This document shows, piece after piece, positions 1 through 6,214 of a stretch of 11,519 nucleotides of DNA. A program made the position numbers and the translations under genes. Source of the stretch: Candidatus Omnitrophota bacterium (GTDB taxonomy: Bacteria; Omnitrophota; Gorgyraeia; Aquiviventales; Aquiviventaceae); the NCBI GenBank assembly GCA_016193195.1, contig JACPSQ010000056.1, positions 1-11,519 of the forward strand. The letters are read 5' to 3'. Every line of letters starts with the position of its first letter. Position 1 is the first letter of the stretch. Below the pieces are notes generated by a model. It was not told the origin of the DNA, made no database searches, and saw only the letters and a list, made by a program, of their open reading frames with translations.

Positions 1-6
1 AGAGCG

Positions 7-25
7 CTGGCACCGAAGGTGCCAG
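7..25. repeat. perfect 8-bp hairpin upstream of tRNA-Pro
   Basis: CTGGCACC at 7-14 and GGTGCCAG at 18-25 are perfect inverted copies around a GAA loop. No T-tract follows on either strand, so it is not a standard intrinsic terminator. It may be the 3' end of an upstream transcript or a processing hairpin ahead of the tRNA. The window starts too close to decide. Confidence 0.4.
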
Positions 26-41
26 TAAACGGTTAATAGAT

Positions 42-118
42 CGGGGCGTGGCTCAGCTTGGTAGAGCGCCTGGTTCGGGACCAGGAGGTCGAGAGTTCAA
101 ATCTCTCCGCCCCGACCA
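42..118 (+). tRNA. tRNA-Pro (anticodon CGG), CCA encoded
   Basis: A full cloverleaf can be drawn by eye. The acceptor stem pairs CGGGGCG (42-48) with CGCCCCG (108-114). The D arm is GCTC/GAGC. The anticodon stem CCTGG (69-73)/CCAGG (81-85) closes the seven-base loop TTCGGGA, giving anticodon CGG at 76-78, which reads the proline codon CCG. The T arm contains the usual GTTCAAAT. The C1-G72 end pair, the G after the anticodon and the overall sequence fit bacterial tRNA-Pro. The discriminator A is at 115 and the terminal CCA is genomically encoded (116-118), so the CCA-type nucleotidyltransferase gene further downstream would be needed only for repair of this tRNA. No promoter is visible in the 41 bases upstream. 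Confidence 0.97.
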
Positions 119-160
119 CTGTAGAGTCATAGGAAGAGAGTAATAGGCAACGGTGACCGC

Positions 161-373
161 ATGGTGTGGCCGGCCTGGCTCGCGATCGGGACACCCCTCA
201 AGCTGTCGCTGTGGCTGGCGAACCGCCTCGCGACATGGACCGGGCTGGTGTATGTCTGGGGCCGGCTGAGGTCCCGTCGCTGGTTCTGGGTCTGGGTGGT
301 GGTGGCGAATGTCGTCTCCCTGAGCGCGCTGGCCCTCGCTTTCTTGTGGCTCCACCGGCTGTCCCTGGACTAG
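161..373 (+). CDS. small hypothetical membrane protein (70 aa)
   Basis: I do not recognise a family. The 70-residue product is very rich in Trp, Leu and Val. It has one clear hydrophobic segment, about residues 41-64 (from WFWVWVVV to ALAFLW), preceded by the basic stretch RLRSRR, which would place the N-terminal part in the cytoplasm. A weaker hydrophobic region lies near residues 4-20. Third codon positions are strongly G or C, as in the neighbouring real genes, which favours this frame over the overlapping +1-frame ORF. The ATG at 161 has no good ribosome-binding site; the purine-rich AGGAAGAGAG at 131-140 is too far upstream. The gene sits between tRNA-Pro and the acylphosphatase gene, ending 10 bases before the latter, so co-transcription is likely. 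It could still be a chance ORF. Confidence 0.5.
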   Translation: MVWPAWLAIGTPLKLSLWLANRLATWTGLVYVWGRLRSRRWFWVWVVVANVVSLSALALAFLWLHRLSLD

Positions 374-383
374 TCGCAGCCAG

Positions 384-659
384 ATGAAGAAACGGCTCCA
401 TGTGTTCTATTCCGGAAGAGTCCACGGCGTCGGGTTCCGGATGACCGCGGAGGAGGTGGCGCGCGAGCTCGGCATCGTCGGGTGGGTGAAGAACCTCCGC
501 GACGGCCGGGTCGAGGTGGTGGCCGAGGCCGAGGAGGAGGTCCTCGAGCGGTTCCTCAACGCCATCCGCACGGGCCCGATGAAGCCTTTCATCCAGCGTG
601 AGGAGGTCTCATGGGACCACGCCTCCGACTCGTTTGATGAGTTTGAGATCCGCTATTGA
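384..659 (+). CDS. acyP: acylphosphatase
   Basis: Acylphosphatases hydrolyse the carboxyl-phosphate bond of small acyl phosphates such as acetyl phosphate or carbamoyl phosphate in the cytoplasm. The 91-residue length is typical. The N-terminal signature YSGRVHGVGFR (residues 9-19) ends in the phosphate-binding arginine R19. The second signature GWVKNLRDG supplies the catalytic asparagine N37, and the 18-residue spacing between them matches known enzymes. The C-terminal FEIRY closes the ferredoxin-like fold. The start ATG directly precedes the expected first beta strand. The stop TGA (657-659) shares its A with the ATG of the next gene, so the two are probably translationally coupled. The physiological substrate cannot be told from sequence. 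Confidence 0.95.
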   Translation: MKKRLHVFYSGRVHGVGFRMTAEEVARELGIVGWVKNLRDGRVEVVAEAEEEVLERFLNAIRTGPMKPFIQREEVSWDHASDSFDEFEIRY

Positions 660-1414
660 TGCGGTACGCGGTGCTCGCCGACATCCACAGCAATCTTGAG
701 GCCCTCACGGCGGCGCTCGGGGCGCTTGAGGCGGAGCGCATCGACCGCTTCCTCTGCCTCGGGGACGTGATGGGCTACGGCGCGGATCCGATCGCCTGCC
801 TCGAGCGCCTGCGCTCGTGTGATCCGCTCGTCGTGGGAGGCAACCATGATCTTGCCTGCGTCGGCAAATTGGATCTGGCGTGGTTTAACGACGCCGCCCG
901 GGCCGCGGTGATGTGGACACGGGATCAGCTCGGCTTCACGGACTTGGACTGGCTGCGTCAGCTCCCCTTGACCGCGACCGAGGGCCCGTTCATGCTCGTC
1001 CACGGGACCCTCCCGCACCCCGAGCGGTTCGAGTACCTGGTGGATCTCGCTCAAGCCGTGGATGCGATGGCGGCGTGCCGAACCCTCATGTGTCTTGCCG
1101 GCCACACGCACCTGCCGTGCGTCATTGAGTACGACCGGACACGCCGACGCATCGAACGGATCCTCACCGCGCCAGCGGAGCTGACGGACGTGACGTTTCG
1201 CAATGATGCCGACGGTGTGCGCTACCTCGTCAACCCCGGCAGCATCGGACAGCCTCGGGATGGAGATCCGAGAGCCAGCTTCGCCGTCATCGATACGGAG
1301 CGCCGGATGCTTCGGGTGCATCGGGTGCGTTACGACGTAGAGAGGGCGGCGCGGAAGATCCGCCAGGCGGGCCTACCGGAATTCCTGGCCGACCGACTGG
1401 CGATTGGTCGGTAA
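659..1414 (+). CDS. calcineurin-like metallophosphoesterase (YfcE/MJ0936-type)
   Basis: A 251-residue protein with the complete set of metal-binding blocks of the calcineurin-like phosphoesterase fold: DIH (D8, H10), GDVMGYG (D36), GNHD (N62, H63), VHG (H115) and GHTH (H149, H151), followed by VNPGSIGQPR, typical of the small subfamily around MJ0936 and YfcE. These bind two divalent metals and hydrolyse phosphomonoesters or phosphodiesters; the natural substrate of this clade is mostly unknown. An in-frame TTG at 656 would add one residue. I prefer the ATG at 659 because it overlaps the acylphosphatase stop as TGATG, a common coupling arrangement, and gives the family N-terminus MRYAVLADIH. 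The gene ends with TAA just before the heptamer repeat that leads into ligA. Confidence 0.93.
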   Translation: MRYAVLADIHSNLEALTAALGALEAERIDRFLCLGDVMGYGADPIACLERLRSCDPLVVGGNHDLACVGKLDLAWFNDAARAAVMWTRDQLGFTDLDWLRQLPLTATEGPFMLVHGTLPHPERFEYLVDLAQAVDAMAACRTLMCLAGHTHLPCVIEYDRTRRRIERILTAPAELTDVTFRNDADGVRYLVNPGSIGQPRDGDPRASFAVIDTERRMLRVHRVRYDVERAARKIRQAGLPEFLADRLAIGR

Positions 1415-1417
1415 ATC

Positions 1418-1445
1418 AGTCCGTAGTCCGAAGTCCGAAGTCTGT
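1418..1445 (+). repeat. four tandem heptamers AGTCCGW before ligA
   Basis: AGTCCGT (1418-1424), AGTCCGA (1425-1431), AGTCCGA (1432-1438) and AGTCTGT (1439-1445) follow one another with a strict 7-base period. They fill almost the entire gap between the phosphoesterase stop (1414) and the ligA ATG (1449). No ribosome-binding site is left in the gap. Confidence 0.85.
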
Positions 1446-1448
1446 AGC

Positions 1449-3503
1449 ATGGGCAAATCTTCCCAATCGCAATCACGGGTGAGCGGATCGCTAGCGAGTC
1501 GGATCGAGCGCCTCCGGGAGAGGATTCGGCACCACGACTATCGATACTACGTGCTGAATCAGCCCGAAATCTCGGATGCGGAGTACGACCGCCTCCTGCA
1601 AGAGCTCAAAGCGCTTGAGGCGGACGCCCCGCACCTCGTGACGCCCGACTCGCCCACCCAGCGGGTCGGCGGGATTCCGGATGAGGCGTTTCGTCCGGTG
1701 CGCCACGCCACGCCGATGCTCTCACTCGACAACGCGTTTACCGAAGGGGAGCTGCTCGCCTGGCATGAGCGCGTCACGAAGGGGCTGCCGGGCCTTACGC
1801 CCACCTACACCGTCGAGCTGAAGATCGACGGGGTGGGCCTGGCCCTCACCTATGAACGGGGTCTGCTCGTCCAGGCGGCAACCCGCGGCGATGGGACGAC
1901 CGGCGAGGAGGTGACGGCCAACGCGAGGACCATCCGGGCGATCCCCCTCCGCCTGTCAGCCGGCGCCCCACGGCGGCTTGAGGTGCGTGGGGAAGTGTAC
2001 ATGGCGGCGAAGGAGTTTGAGCACTACAACGCCCAGGCCAGCCGAAATGAGGAAGAGACGTTTGCCAACCCGCGCAACGCCGCCGCTGGCAGCCTGAGGC
2101 AGAAGGATCCCACGGTGAGCGCCACCCGGCCGCTTCGGTTTTTCGCGCATTCCTACGGCACCGTCGAAGGCATGCGCTTTACCTCGCACTGGGAGTTCCT
2201 CCAGGCGTGCAAGCGGCTCGGGTTGCCGATCACGGATGAAGCCAGACCTTGCCGCTCATTCGAGGAAGCCCATCAGCGCTGCCGCCGCCTGGAAGCGCTC
2301 CGTGATCGCTTGAACTACGAGGCGGATGGGGTGGTGATCAAAGTCAACGAATTGGCGTATCAGGAACGGTTGGGCATGACGATGAAATCCCCGCGCTGGG
2401 CGATTGCCTACAAGTTCCCGGCGCATCAAGCGACGACCCAAGTGCTTGACGTGCTCCATTCCGTTGGACGGACCGGCACGGTGACCCCCGTCGCCAGTCT
2501 CGCACCCGTCTCCTGCGGAGGCGTCACCATCTCAAGCGCCACGCTCCACAACTACGAGGAAGTGGATCGGCTCGGCATCCGGATCGGAGACTGGGTGGTG
2601 ATCCAGCGGGCTGGGGAGGTCATCCCGCAGGTCGTGAAGGTGATCGAGTCAAAGCGGACCGGCAAGGAGCGACCCGTCAGGCCCCCCTCGCGCTGCCCGG
2701 CGTGTCATGGCGTGATCACAAAGGAGAGGGCGGAGGAGGTCGCCGAGCGGTGCATCAATCCCTCCTGCCCGTCCCAACTGGCGCGCTCCGTCCTCCATTT
2801 CGGAAGCCGCCACGCCATGGACATCGAGGGATTAGGAGACATCGTGGTGGAGCAACTGGTAAGTCAAGGGGTGATCCACAACGTGGCGGAGATCTATCGA
2901 CTCACCGAGGGGGATCTCCTGAAGCTGCCGCTCTTTGCCGAACGGAAGGCGCAGAAGCTGCTCGAAGCGATTCAGGCAAGTCGGACGCGAGGGTTGGCTC
3001 GGCTCCTCTATGGGTTGGGGATTCGCCATGTCGGGGAAAAGGCGGCGAGGGGCTTGGCGGAACGGTTCGGTTCAATGACCCGCTTGATGCAGGTGGATCA
3101 AGGAACCCTTGAGCAGGTGCCTGGCATTGGACCTGTTGTGGCGGAGGCGGTCGTCCAGTTCTTCCATCAGCCAGAGACGAGGCAGCTCATCAAGGAGCTG
3201 GGGGCCGCTGGCGTGAGGATGACCGAGGCGGTCCGCTCGGGCCCACACCCGCTCCTGCACGCGACGTTCGTCTTCACCGGCGAGCTCTCCAGCATGAGCC
3301 GCAACGAAGCCGAAGCGCTCGTGCGGAAGCTCGGAGGGGCGGCTTCCTCGAGCGTGAGCCGGAAGACCACCTACGTCGTCGCAGGGGATGCCCCCGGCTC
3401 AAAATTGGAGCAGGCGAAGCGGCTGGGTGTGGCGATCATCGATGAAGCCGGCTTCCAGCAACTCATCCGCAAGAAGGGTAGTCAGTCATCAGGTAGTCAG
3501 TAG
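1449..3503 (+). CDS. ligA: NAD-dependent DNA ligase LigA
   Basis: LigA seals 5'-phosphate/3'-OH nicks during replication and repair, using NAD+ to adenylate its active-site lysine. The 684-residue product has all domains in order. Domain Ia is at about residues 13-85, including HDYRYYVLNQPEISDAEYD. The nucleotidyltransferase domain has the KIDG motif with catalytic K125. An OB fold follows (VGRTGTVTPVA). A four-cysteine zinc finger is formed by C416, C419, C435 and C440. Tandem helix-hairpin-helix motifs lie at about 450-590 and a C-terminal BRCT domain at about 600-675 (FVFTGELSSMSRNEAE). An in-frame TTG at 1404 would read through the heptamer repeat, and a GTG at 1479 is also possible. I chose the ATG at 1449 because domain Ia begins shortly after it. 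The last eight residues (GSQSSGSQ) are encoded by the next repeat element and look like an acquired tail. Confidence 0.97.
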   Translation: MGKSSQSQSRVSGSLASRIERLRERIRHHDYRYYVLNQPEISDAEYDRLLQELKALEADAPHLVTPDSPTQRVGGIPDEAFRPVRHATPMLSLDNAFTEGELLAWHERVTKGLPGLTPTYTVELKIDGVGLALTYERGLLVQAATRGDGTTGEEVTANARTIRAIPLRLSAGAPRRLEVRGEVYMAAKEFEHYNAQASRNEEETFANPRNAAAGSLRQKDPTVSATRPLRFFAHSYGTVEGMRFTSHWEFLQACKRLGLPITDEARPCRSFEEAHQRCRRLEALRDRLNYEADGVVIKVNELAYQERLGMTMKSPRWAIAYKFPAHQATTQVLDVLHSVGRTGTVTPVASLAPVSCGGVTISSATLHNYEEVDRLGIRIGDWVVIQRAGEVIPQVVKVIESKRTGKERPVRPPSRCPACHGVITKERAEEVAERCINPSCPSQLARSVLHFGSRHAMDIEGLGDIVVEQLVSQGVIHNVAEIYRLTEGDLLKLPLFAERKAQKLLEAIQASRTRGLARLLYGLGIRHVGEKAARGLAERFGSMTRLMQVDQGTLEQVPGIGPVVAEAVVQFFHQPETRQLIKELGAAGVRMTEAVRSGPHPLLHATFVFTGELSSMSRNEAEALVRKLGGAASSSVSRKTTYVVAGDAPGSKLEQAKRLGVAIIDEAGFQQLIRKKGSQSSGSQ

Positions 3504-3598
3504 TCAGCCAAGAGACTCAGGGACGAGATTCGTCATGGCGAGATCCCAGCATTCGCGGTTCACACTGTTCACTGCCTACTGCCTACTGACTACTGGTC
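3478..3598. repeat. heptamer palindrome GTAGTCA / TGACTAC spanning the ligA-lipoprotein junction
   Basis: The left arm holds GTAGTCA copies at 3478-3484, 3493-3499 and 3500-3506. The right arm has heptamers beginning ACTG every 7 bases from about 3564 to 3598 (ACTGTTC, ACTGCCT twice, ACTGACT, ACTGGTC, separately). GTAGTCAGTAG at 3493-3503 is a perfect reverse complement of CTACTGACTAC at 3583-3593, so the unit can fold around an 80-base loop. The loop contains the lipoprotein start codon. The left arm encodes the last residues and stop codon of LigA. The right arm encodes the hydrophobic core of the lipoprotein signal peptide. Confidence 0.8.
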
Positions 3599-4044
3599 TG
3601 GTGGGATGCGAATCATTTCAGCGGAAGTTCACGCGACGGTCCAAACCCCAGCCGCCCCCTACCCCGATTATCAGCTTCCGAGACTACACCCAAGCGATGA
3701 CGCCGCTCGATCGCTACCGCAAGCATTACCTGATCTTCCAGTATTGGGACGGCGAGCTCCTCGAGGCCTTCCAGAGCCATCTGCCGAATCCCAAACGGCT
3801 CAAGCGGGCTTCCTCGGAGTCCTTGGGGGAGCTGCAAGCGCTCCAGGGGCTCGTGACGGATGACGTGGCCGTGCGCCTTTCGCCGTTGATTGAGGAACGA
3901 GCCAGAATCGACGAGGAGCTCCAGCAGGGCGTCACCGGCCTCTCTCGCGCAAGCGCTCTTCAGCGGGCGATCGAGGCTCAGTCGCGCCGGATCCACCGCG
4001 AATTCTTCTGGCGGGACGTTGAAGATCACCTGAAACAAAAATAG
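3535..4044 (+). CDS. putative lipoprotein of unknown function (169 aa)
   Basis: I do not recognise a family. The N-terminus looks like a lipoprotein signal peptide: basic MARSQHSR, a hydrophobic core at about residues 9-22, and a lipobox LVGC with the modifiable cysteine at C25. The mature part starts with a basic, Pro-rich linker (KPQPPPTP), then has a helical region FRDYTQAMTPLDRYRKHYLIFQYWDGELLEAF and a charged C-terminal half with heptad-like spacing (about residues 95-165) that could form a coiled coil. The frame stays open upstream to 3388 inside ligA, but only the ATG at 3535 gives a signal peptide. A weak AGGGA lies about 11 bases upstream. The signal core is encoded by the heptamer repeat right arm. 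The mature region has normal high-GC codon use, so the gene looks real. Probably membrane-anchored at the outer face of a membrane. Confidence 0.7.
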   Translation: MARSQHSRFTLFTAYCLLTTGLVGCESFQRKFTRRSKPQPPPTPIISFRDYTQAMTPLDRYRKHYLIFQYWDGELLEAFQSHLPNPKRLKRASSESLGELQALQGLVTDDVAVRLSPLIEERARIDEELQQGVTGLSRASALQRAIEAQSRRIHREFFWRDVEDHLKQK

Positions 4045-4050
4045 TCGGTT

Positions 4051-4128
4051 TCTGAGTCTCTGCGTTTCTGAGTTGCTGAGGGCTCAAATACGCAGAGACG
4101 CAGAGACGCAGATACTCAGATACTGATG
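4051..4128. repeat. octamer-period palindrome leading into the xerD start codon
   Basis: From 4051 the sequence runs in units of exactly 8 bases. These include TCTGAGTC (4051), TCTGCGTT (4059), TCTGAGTT (4067), then a turn, CGCAGAGA (4091 and 4099), CGCAGATA (4107) and CTCAGATA (4115), ending in CTGATG (4123-4128). The two halves are reverse complements: CTGAGTCTCTGCGT at 4052-4065 pairs with 4106-4119 at 13 of 14 positions. The last unit contributes the ATG at 4126, so the recombinase start lies at the foot of a long hairpin. No Shine-Dalgarno sequence is present apart from the repeat. Confidence 0.8.
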
Positions 4129-5106
4129 TCAATGCGCGAGCAGATCGAGGAATATCTCTCCTATCTGCGGTTAGAGCGGGGCTTGAGCCAGGCGACGTGC
4201 TCAAGCTACCGCCAGGACCTGACCCTGTTCGAGGCCTTTCTCAAATCGCGGCGGATCGGCGCACTGTCACGCGTTCGGCCAGTCCACGTGCGGGAGTTCC
4301 TTCACGAGCTGCGATCGAGCCGCAGCCCTTCGACCGTCGCGAGGAAGCTGGCCGCCGTCAAAGGTCTCTTTCGGTTCCTCGAGGCGCAACGCCTGGTGTC
4401 GCGCAGCCCCACGGCGTTCATCGAGACGCCCCGCTTGTGGCAACGCCTGCCTCAGACGCTCAGGTTGGAGGAAGTGGAACGGATGCTGGCGAGCGTCCCG
4501 GTCGAGGGCTTAGGGGTGCGCGACCGCGCGATCTTGGAGTTGCTCTATGGAACCGGATTGCGGGTCTCAGAGCTCGTCTCGCTCGACGTGCACCAGTGCA
4601 ACTTCGAGGCCGGGTTCATCCGCTGCATCGGGAAGGGCAATAAGGAGCGGATCGTCCCGCTGGGGAGGCACGCCTCCGACGCCGTCACGCGCTACCTGGA
4701 GATGGAGCGGCCGCGCCTCATGGGGCGTCGTCCCGTCCTCCCCGGCGGCGCTTCAGAGCGGATCGGAAAGACAGGTCGTGGCCTCGGCGGGAGCCGCGTC
4801 GGCTCAGGGGAAGGCCGGGCCGGAGACAGCCAGGCGTTGTTCATCAACCGGCGGGCGGGGCGTCTCACCCGACAGCGGGTGTGGCAGCTCTTGCGCCGTT
4901 ACGCAAGACTCGGCCTGATCACTCAACCGATCGGTCCCCACACCCTCCGCCACTCGTTCGCGACCCATCTCCTGGAGCGTGGAGCGGATTTGCGGACGGT
5001 CCAGGAGCTCCTCGGCCATGCCAACATCAGCACGACCCAGCGGTATACGCACGTGGATCGCGCTCGGCTCAAAGCCGTCCACGAGAAGTTCCATCCCCGT
5101 CCCTGA
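4126..5106 (+). CDS. xerD: XerC/XerD-type tyrosine recombinase with a 30-residue insertion
   Basis: A site-specific recombinase of the XerCD family, which resolves chromosome dimers at dif next to the divisome. The N-terminal SAM-like core-binding domain spans residues 4-90 (IEEYLSYLRLERGLSQATCSSY). The catalytic domain holds all six conserved residues: R146 (TGLRVSEL), K170 (GKGNKER), H272 and R275 (HTLRHSFATH), H298 (LLGHANIS) and the nucleophile Y307 (TQRYTHV). Relative to E. coli XerD (R148, K172, H244, R247, H270, Y279, from memory), every spacing is identical except K to H, which is 30 residues longer because of a Gly/Arg-rich insertion at about residues 204-234. An ATG at 4132 is an alternative start. 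Chromosomal context with ligA and the nucleotidyltransferase gene, and no phage genes, argue for a housekeeping Xer protein. XerC versus XerD is not settled. Confidence 0.92.
   Translation: MSMREQIEEYLSYLRLERGLSQATCSSYRQDLTLFEAFLKSRRIGALSRVRPVHVREFLHELRSSRSPSTVARKLAAVKGLFRFLEAQRLVSRSPTAFIETPRLWQRLPQTLRLEEVERMLASVPVEGLGVRDRAILELLYGTGLRVSELVSLDVHQCNFEAGFIRCIGKGNKERIVPLGRHASDAVTRYLEMERPRLMGRRPVLPGGASERIGKTGRGLGGSRVGSGEGRAGDSQALFINRRAGRLTRQRVWQLLRRYARLGLITQPIGPHTLRHSFATHLLERGADLRTVQELLGHANISTTQRYTHVDRARLKAVHEKFHPRP
4735..4828 (+). other. in-frame insertion inside xerD with an internal palindrome
   Basis: This segment encodes the roughly 30 extra residues (from VLPGG to GRAGD) absent from ordinary Xer proteins, placed before the conserved ALFINRRAGRLTRQ block. 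It contains the perfect stem GAGCCG (4791-4796)/CGGCTC (4800-4805) with a CGT loop, flanked by a second pairing GGCCT (4780-4784)/AGGCC (4812-4816). The encoded stretch is Gly-, Arg- and Ser-rich and probably a flexible surface loop. The exact borders are inferred from catalytic-residue spacing, not from visible target-site duplications. Confidence 0.6.
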
Positions 5107-5132
5107 ACGACAGTGATCCGTGACGTGGGGCG

Positions 5133-5930
5133 ATGAAAAAAAGACAAGTAGGAGGAGCGACTCAGGGCGCAACGGGCACGGTCAAGGTGCCTCAGCCGGT
5201 CGAGCCGCTGCTGAAGGCAATTGGACGGCTGGCCACCCAGCACGGTGCGCAGGCGTACGCGGTGGGGGGGTGCGTCCGTGATTGGTTGCTGGGAATCGTC
5301 AAGGCGACGACCGACGTGGACGTGACCGTCGAGGGCAACGGCATTGAGGTGGCCCACGCTGCGGCCGATACGCTTGAGGGCACGATCGAAGTCCACCAGC
5401 AGTTTGGCACCGCGACGGTGCTCCTGCACAGAGCCCCTGGCCGCGGGAGAATCCGGGTGGACTTCGCGTCCTGCCGAAGGGAGACGTACGCCAGGCCTGC
5501 CGCCTATCCTCGCGTTTCAGCCGGGACGCTGGAGGAGGATCTCTTCCGTCGGGATTTTACGATGAACACCATGGCGCTCGTCCTCGCTCCTGGGCGATTC
5601 GGAGCGCTCATCGATCCCTTTGGCGGGGCGCGGGACCTCCGGATGCGGCAGTTGCGTATCTTGCATGACCGGAGTTTCCTCGATGACCCGAGCCGGATCC
5701 TGCGCGGCATACGGTTCGCGCAGCGCTTTGGATTCTCCTGGGAGCGAGAGACAAGACGAGCCATGCAGGCGGCGGCTTCAGCGGGTGCGCTCGGATGGCT
5801 CAATGTGGGACGACTCCACAAAGAATTAGACCGGATGTGTGACGAGCCCGATCCCCGCGCGTGCTTCCAACATCTTGCGGATCTTCTGAATACTGCTGCT
5901 CGGGGTTCAGGGTTCAGGGTTCGTCGGTGA
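5133..5930 (+). CDS. short CCA-adding-type tRNA nucleotidyltransferase / poly(A) polymerase family protein
   Basis: A class II nucleotidyltransferase that would add or repair C, CC, A or CCA at tRNA 3' ends. The head domain is intact: AVGGCVRDWLLG (residues 43-54), the catalytic DVD (D61, D63), FGTATV (91-96), VDFASCRRETY (109-119), EEDLFRRDFTMNTMAL (134-149) and IDPFGGARDL (160-169). The neck motif DDPSRILRGIRFAQRFGF (184-201) and the nucleotide-selection-like ERETR (204-208) follow. The protein ends at 265 residues, whereas bacterial class II enzymes usually continue with body and tail domains to about 380-450, so the tRNA-binding tail is missing. The last eight residues (GSGFRVRR) come from a GGGTTCA heptamer repeat, which suggests loss or replacement of the original 3' end. 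The stop is followed after one base by ylxP. CC-adding, A-adding or full CCA activity cannot be told. Confidence 0.85.
   Translation: MKKRQVGGATQGATGTVKVPQPVEPLLKAIGRLATQHGAQAYAVGGCVRDWLLGIVKATTDVDVTVEGNGIEVAHAAADTLEGTIEVHQQFGTATVLLHRAPGRGRIRVDFASCRRETYARPAAYPRVSAGTLEEDLFRRDFTMNTMALVLAPGRFGALIDPFGGARDLRMRQLRILHDRSFLDDPSRILRGIRFAQRFGFSWERETRRAMQAAASAGALGWLNVGRLHKELDRMCDEPDPRACFQHLADLLNTAARGSGFRVRR
5903..5923 (+). repeat. three tandem heptamers GGGTTCR at the end of the nucleotidyltransferase gene
   Basis: GGGTTCA (5903-5909), GGGTTCA (5910-5916) and GGGTTCG (5917-5923) lie head to tail, immediately before the stop at 5928-5930. The same word occurs in the opposite orientation at the end of rsmH (CGAACCC then TGAACCA, 10081-10094), about 4.2 kb away. 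Confidence 0.85.
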
Positions 5931-5931
5931 G

Positions 5932-6213
5932 ATGGTCATCGGGCTGCTGCAGGTTGAGGTGCACTTGCCGCGTTCGCATTCGCTCAAGGAGAAGCGCTCG
6001 ATTCTCAAGAGCCTCCGGGATCAGTTGCGAGGGCGCTTCAACGTGGCGGTTGCCGAGCTGGAAGCGAACGAGATGTGGCAGCGGGCCACGTTGGGGGTAT
6101 CGACCGTGGGTGAGAACCGCGCCCATGTCGAAGGGTTGCTCAGGCACGTCACGGCATGGTTGCGCGAGACCCGGTTCGTGGAGCTGATTCGCGTCGAAGA
6201 GGAGTACCTGTAG
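5932..6213 (+). CDS. ylxP: YlxP/DUF503 family protein
   Basis: A 93-residue protein matching the DUF503 family: the start MVIGLLQVEVHLPRSHSLKEKRS, then ILKSLRDQLRGRFNVAVAELEANEMWQRATLGVSTVG, is the family's conserved core (SLKxKR; RFNVAVAE; WQRATLG). Its biochemical role is not established to my knowledge. In Bacillus it lies between infB and rbfA in the nusA operon, and here it also directly precedes rbfA (one base between stop and start), supporting a link to ribosome assembly or translation. The ATG at 5932 comes one base after the nucleotidyltransferase stop, so expression is probably coupled. Confidence 0.93.
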   Translation: MVIGLLQVEVHLPRSHSLKEKRSILKSLRDQLRGRFNVAVAELEANEMWQRATLGVSTVGENRAHVEGLLRHVTAWLRETRFVELIRVEEEYL

Positions 6214-6214
6214 C

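Noticed and set aside
166..387. alternative plus-strand ORF overlapping the small membrane protein
   Set aside because: Its product lacks a membrane segment or other structure, and it runs into the acylphosphatase start. The 161 frame has better codon use.
653..1321. 222-codon antisense ORF opposite the metallophosphoesterase
   Set aside because: All metal-binding motifs are on the plus strand; the antisense product resembles no known family.
1418..1445. CRISPR repeats
   Set aside because: The units are only 7 bases long and contiguous, with no spacers. The same holds for the other word repeats in the window.
4126..5106. tyrosine recombinase as part of an integron, phage or integrative element
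   Set aside because: It has XerC/D-like length and motifs after allowing for the insertion, no attachment-site pair was seen around the tRNA, and all neighbours are housekeeping genes.
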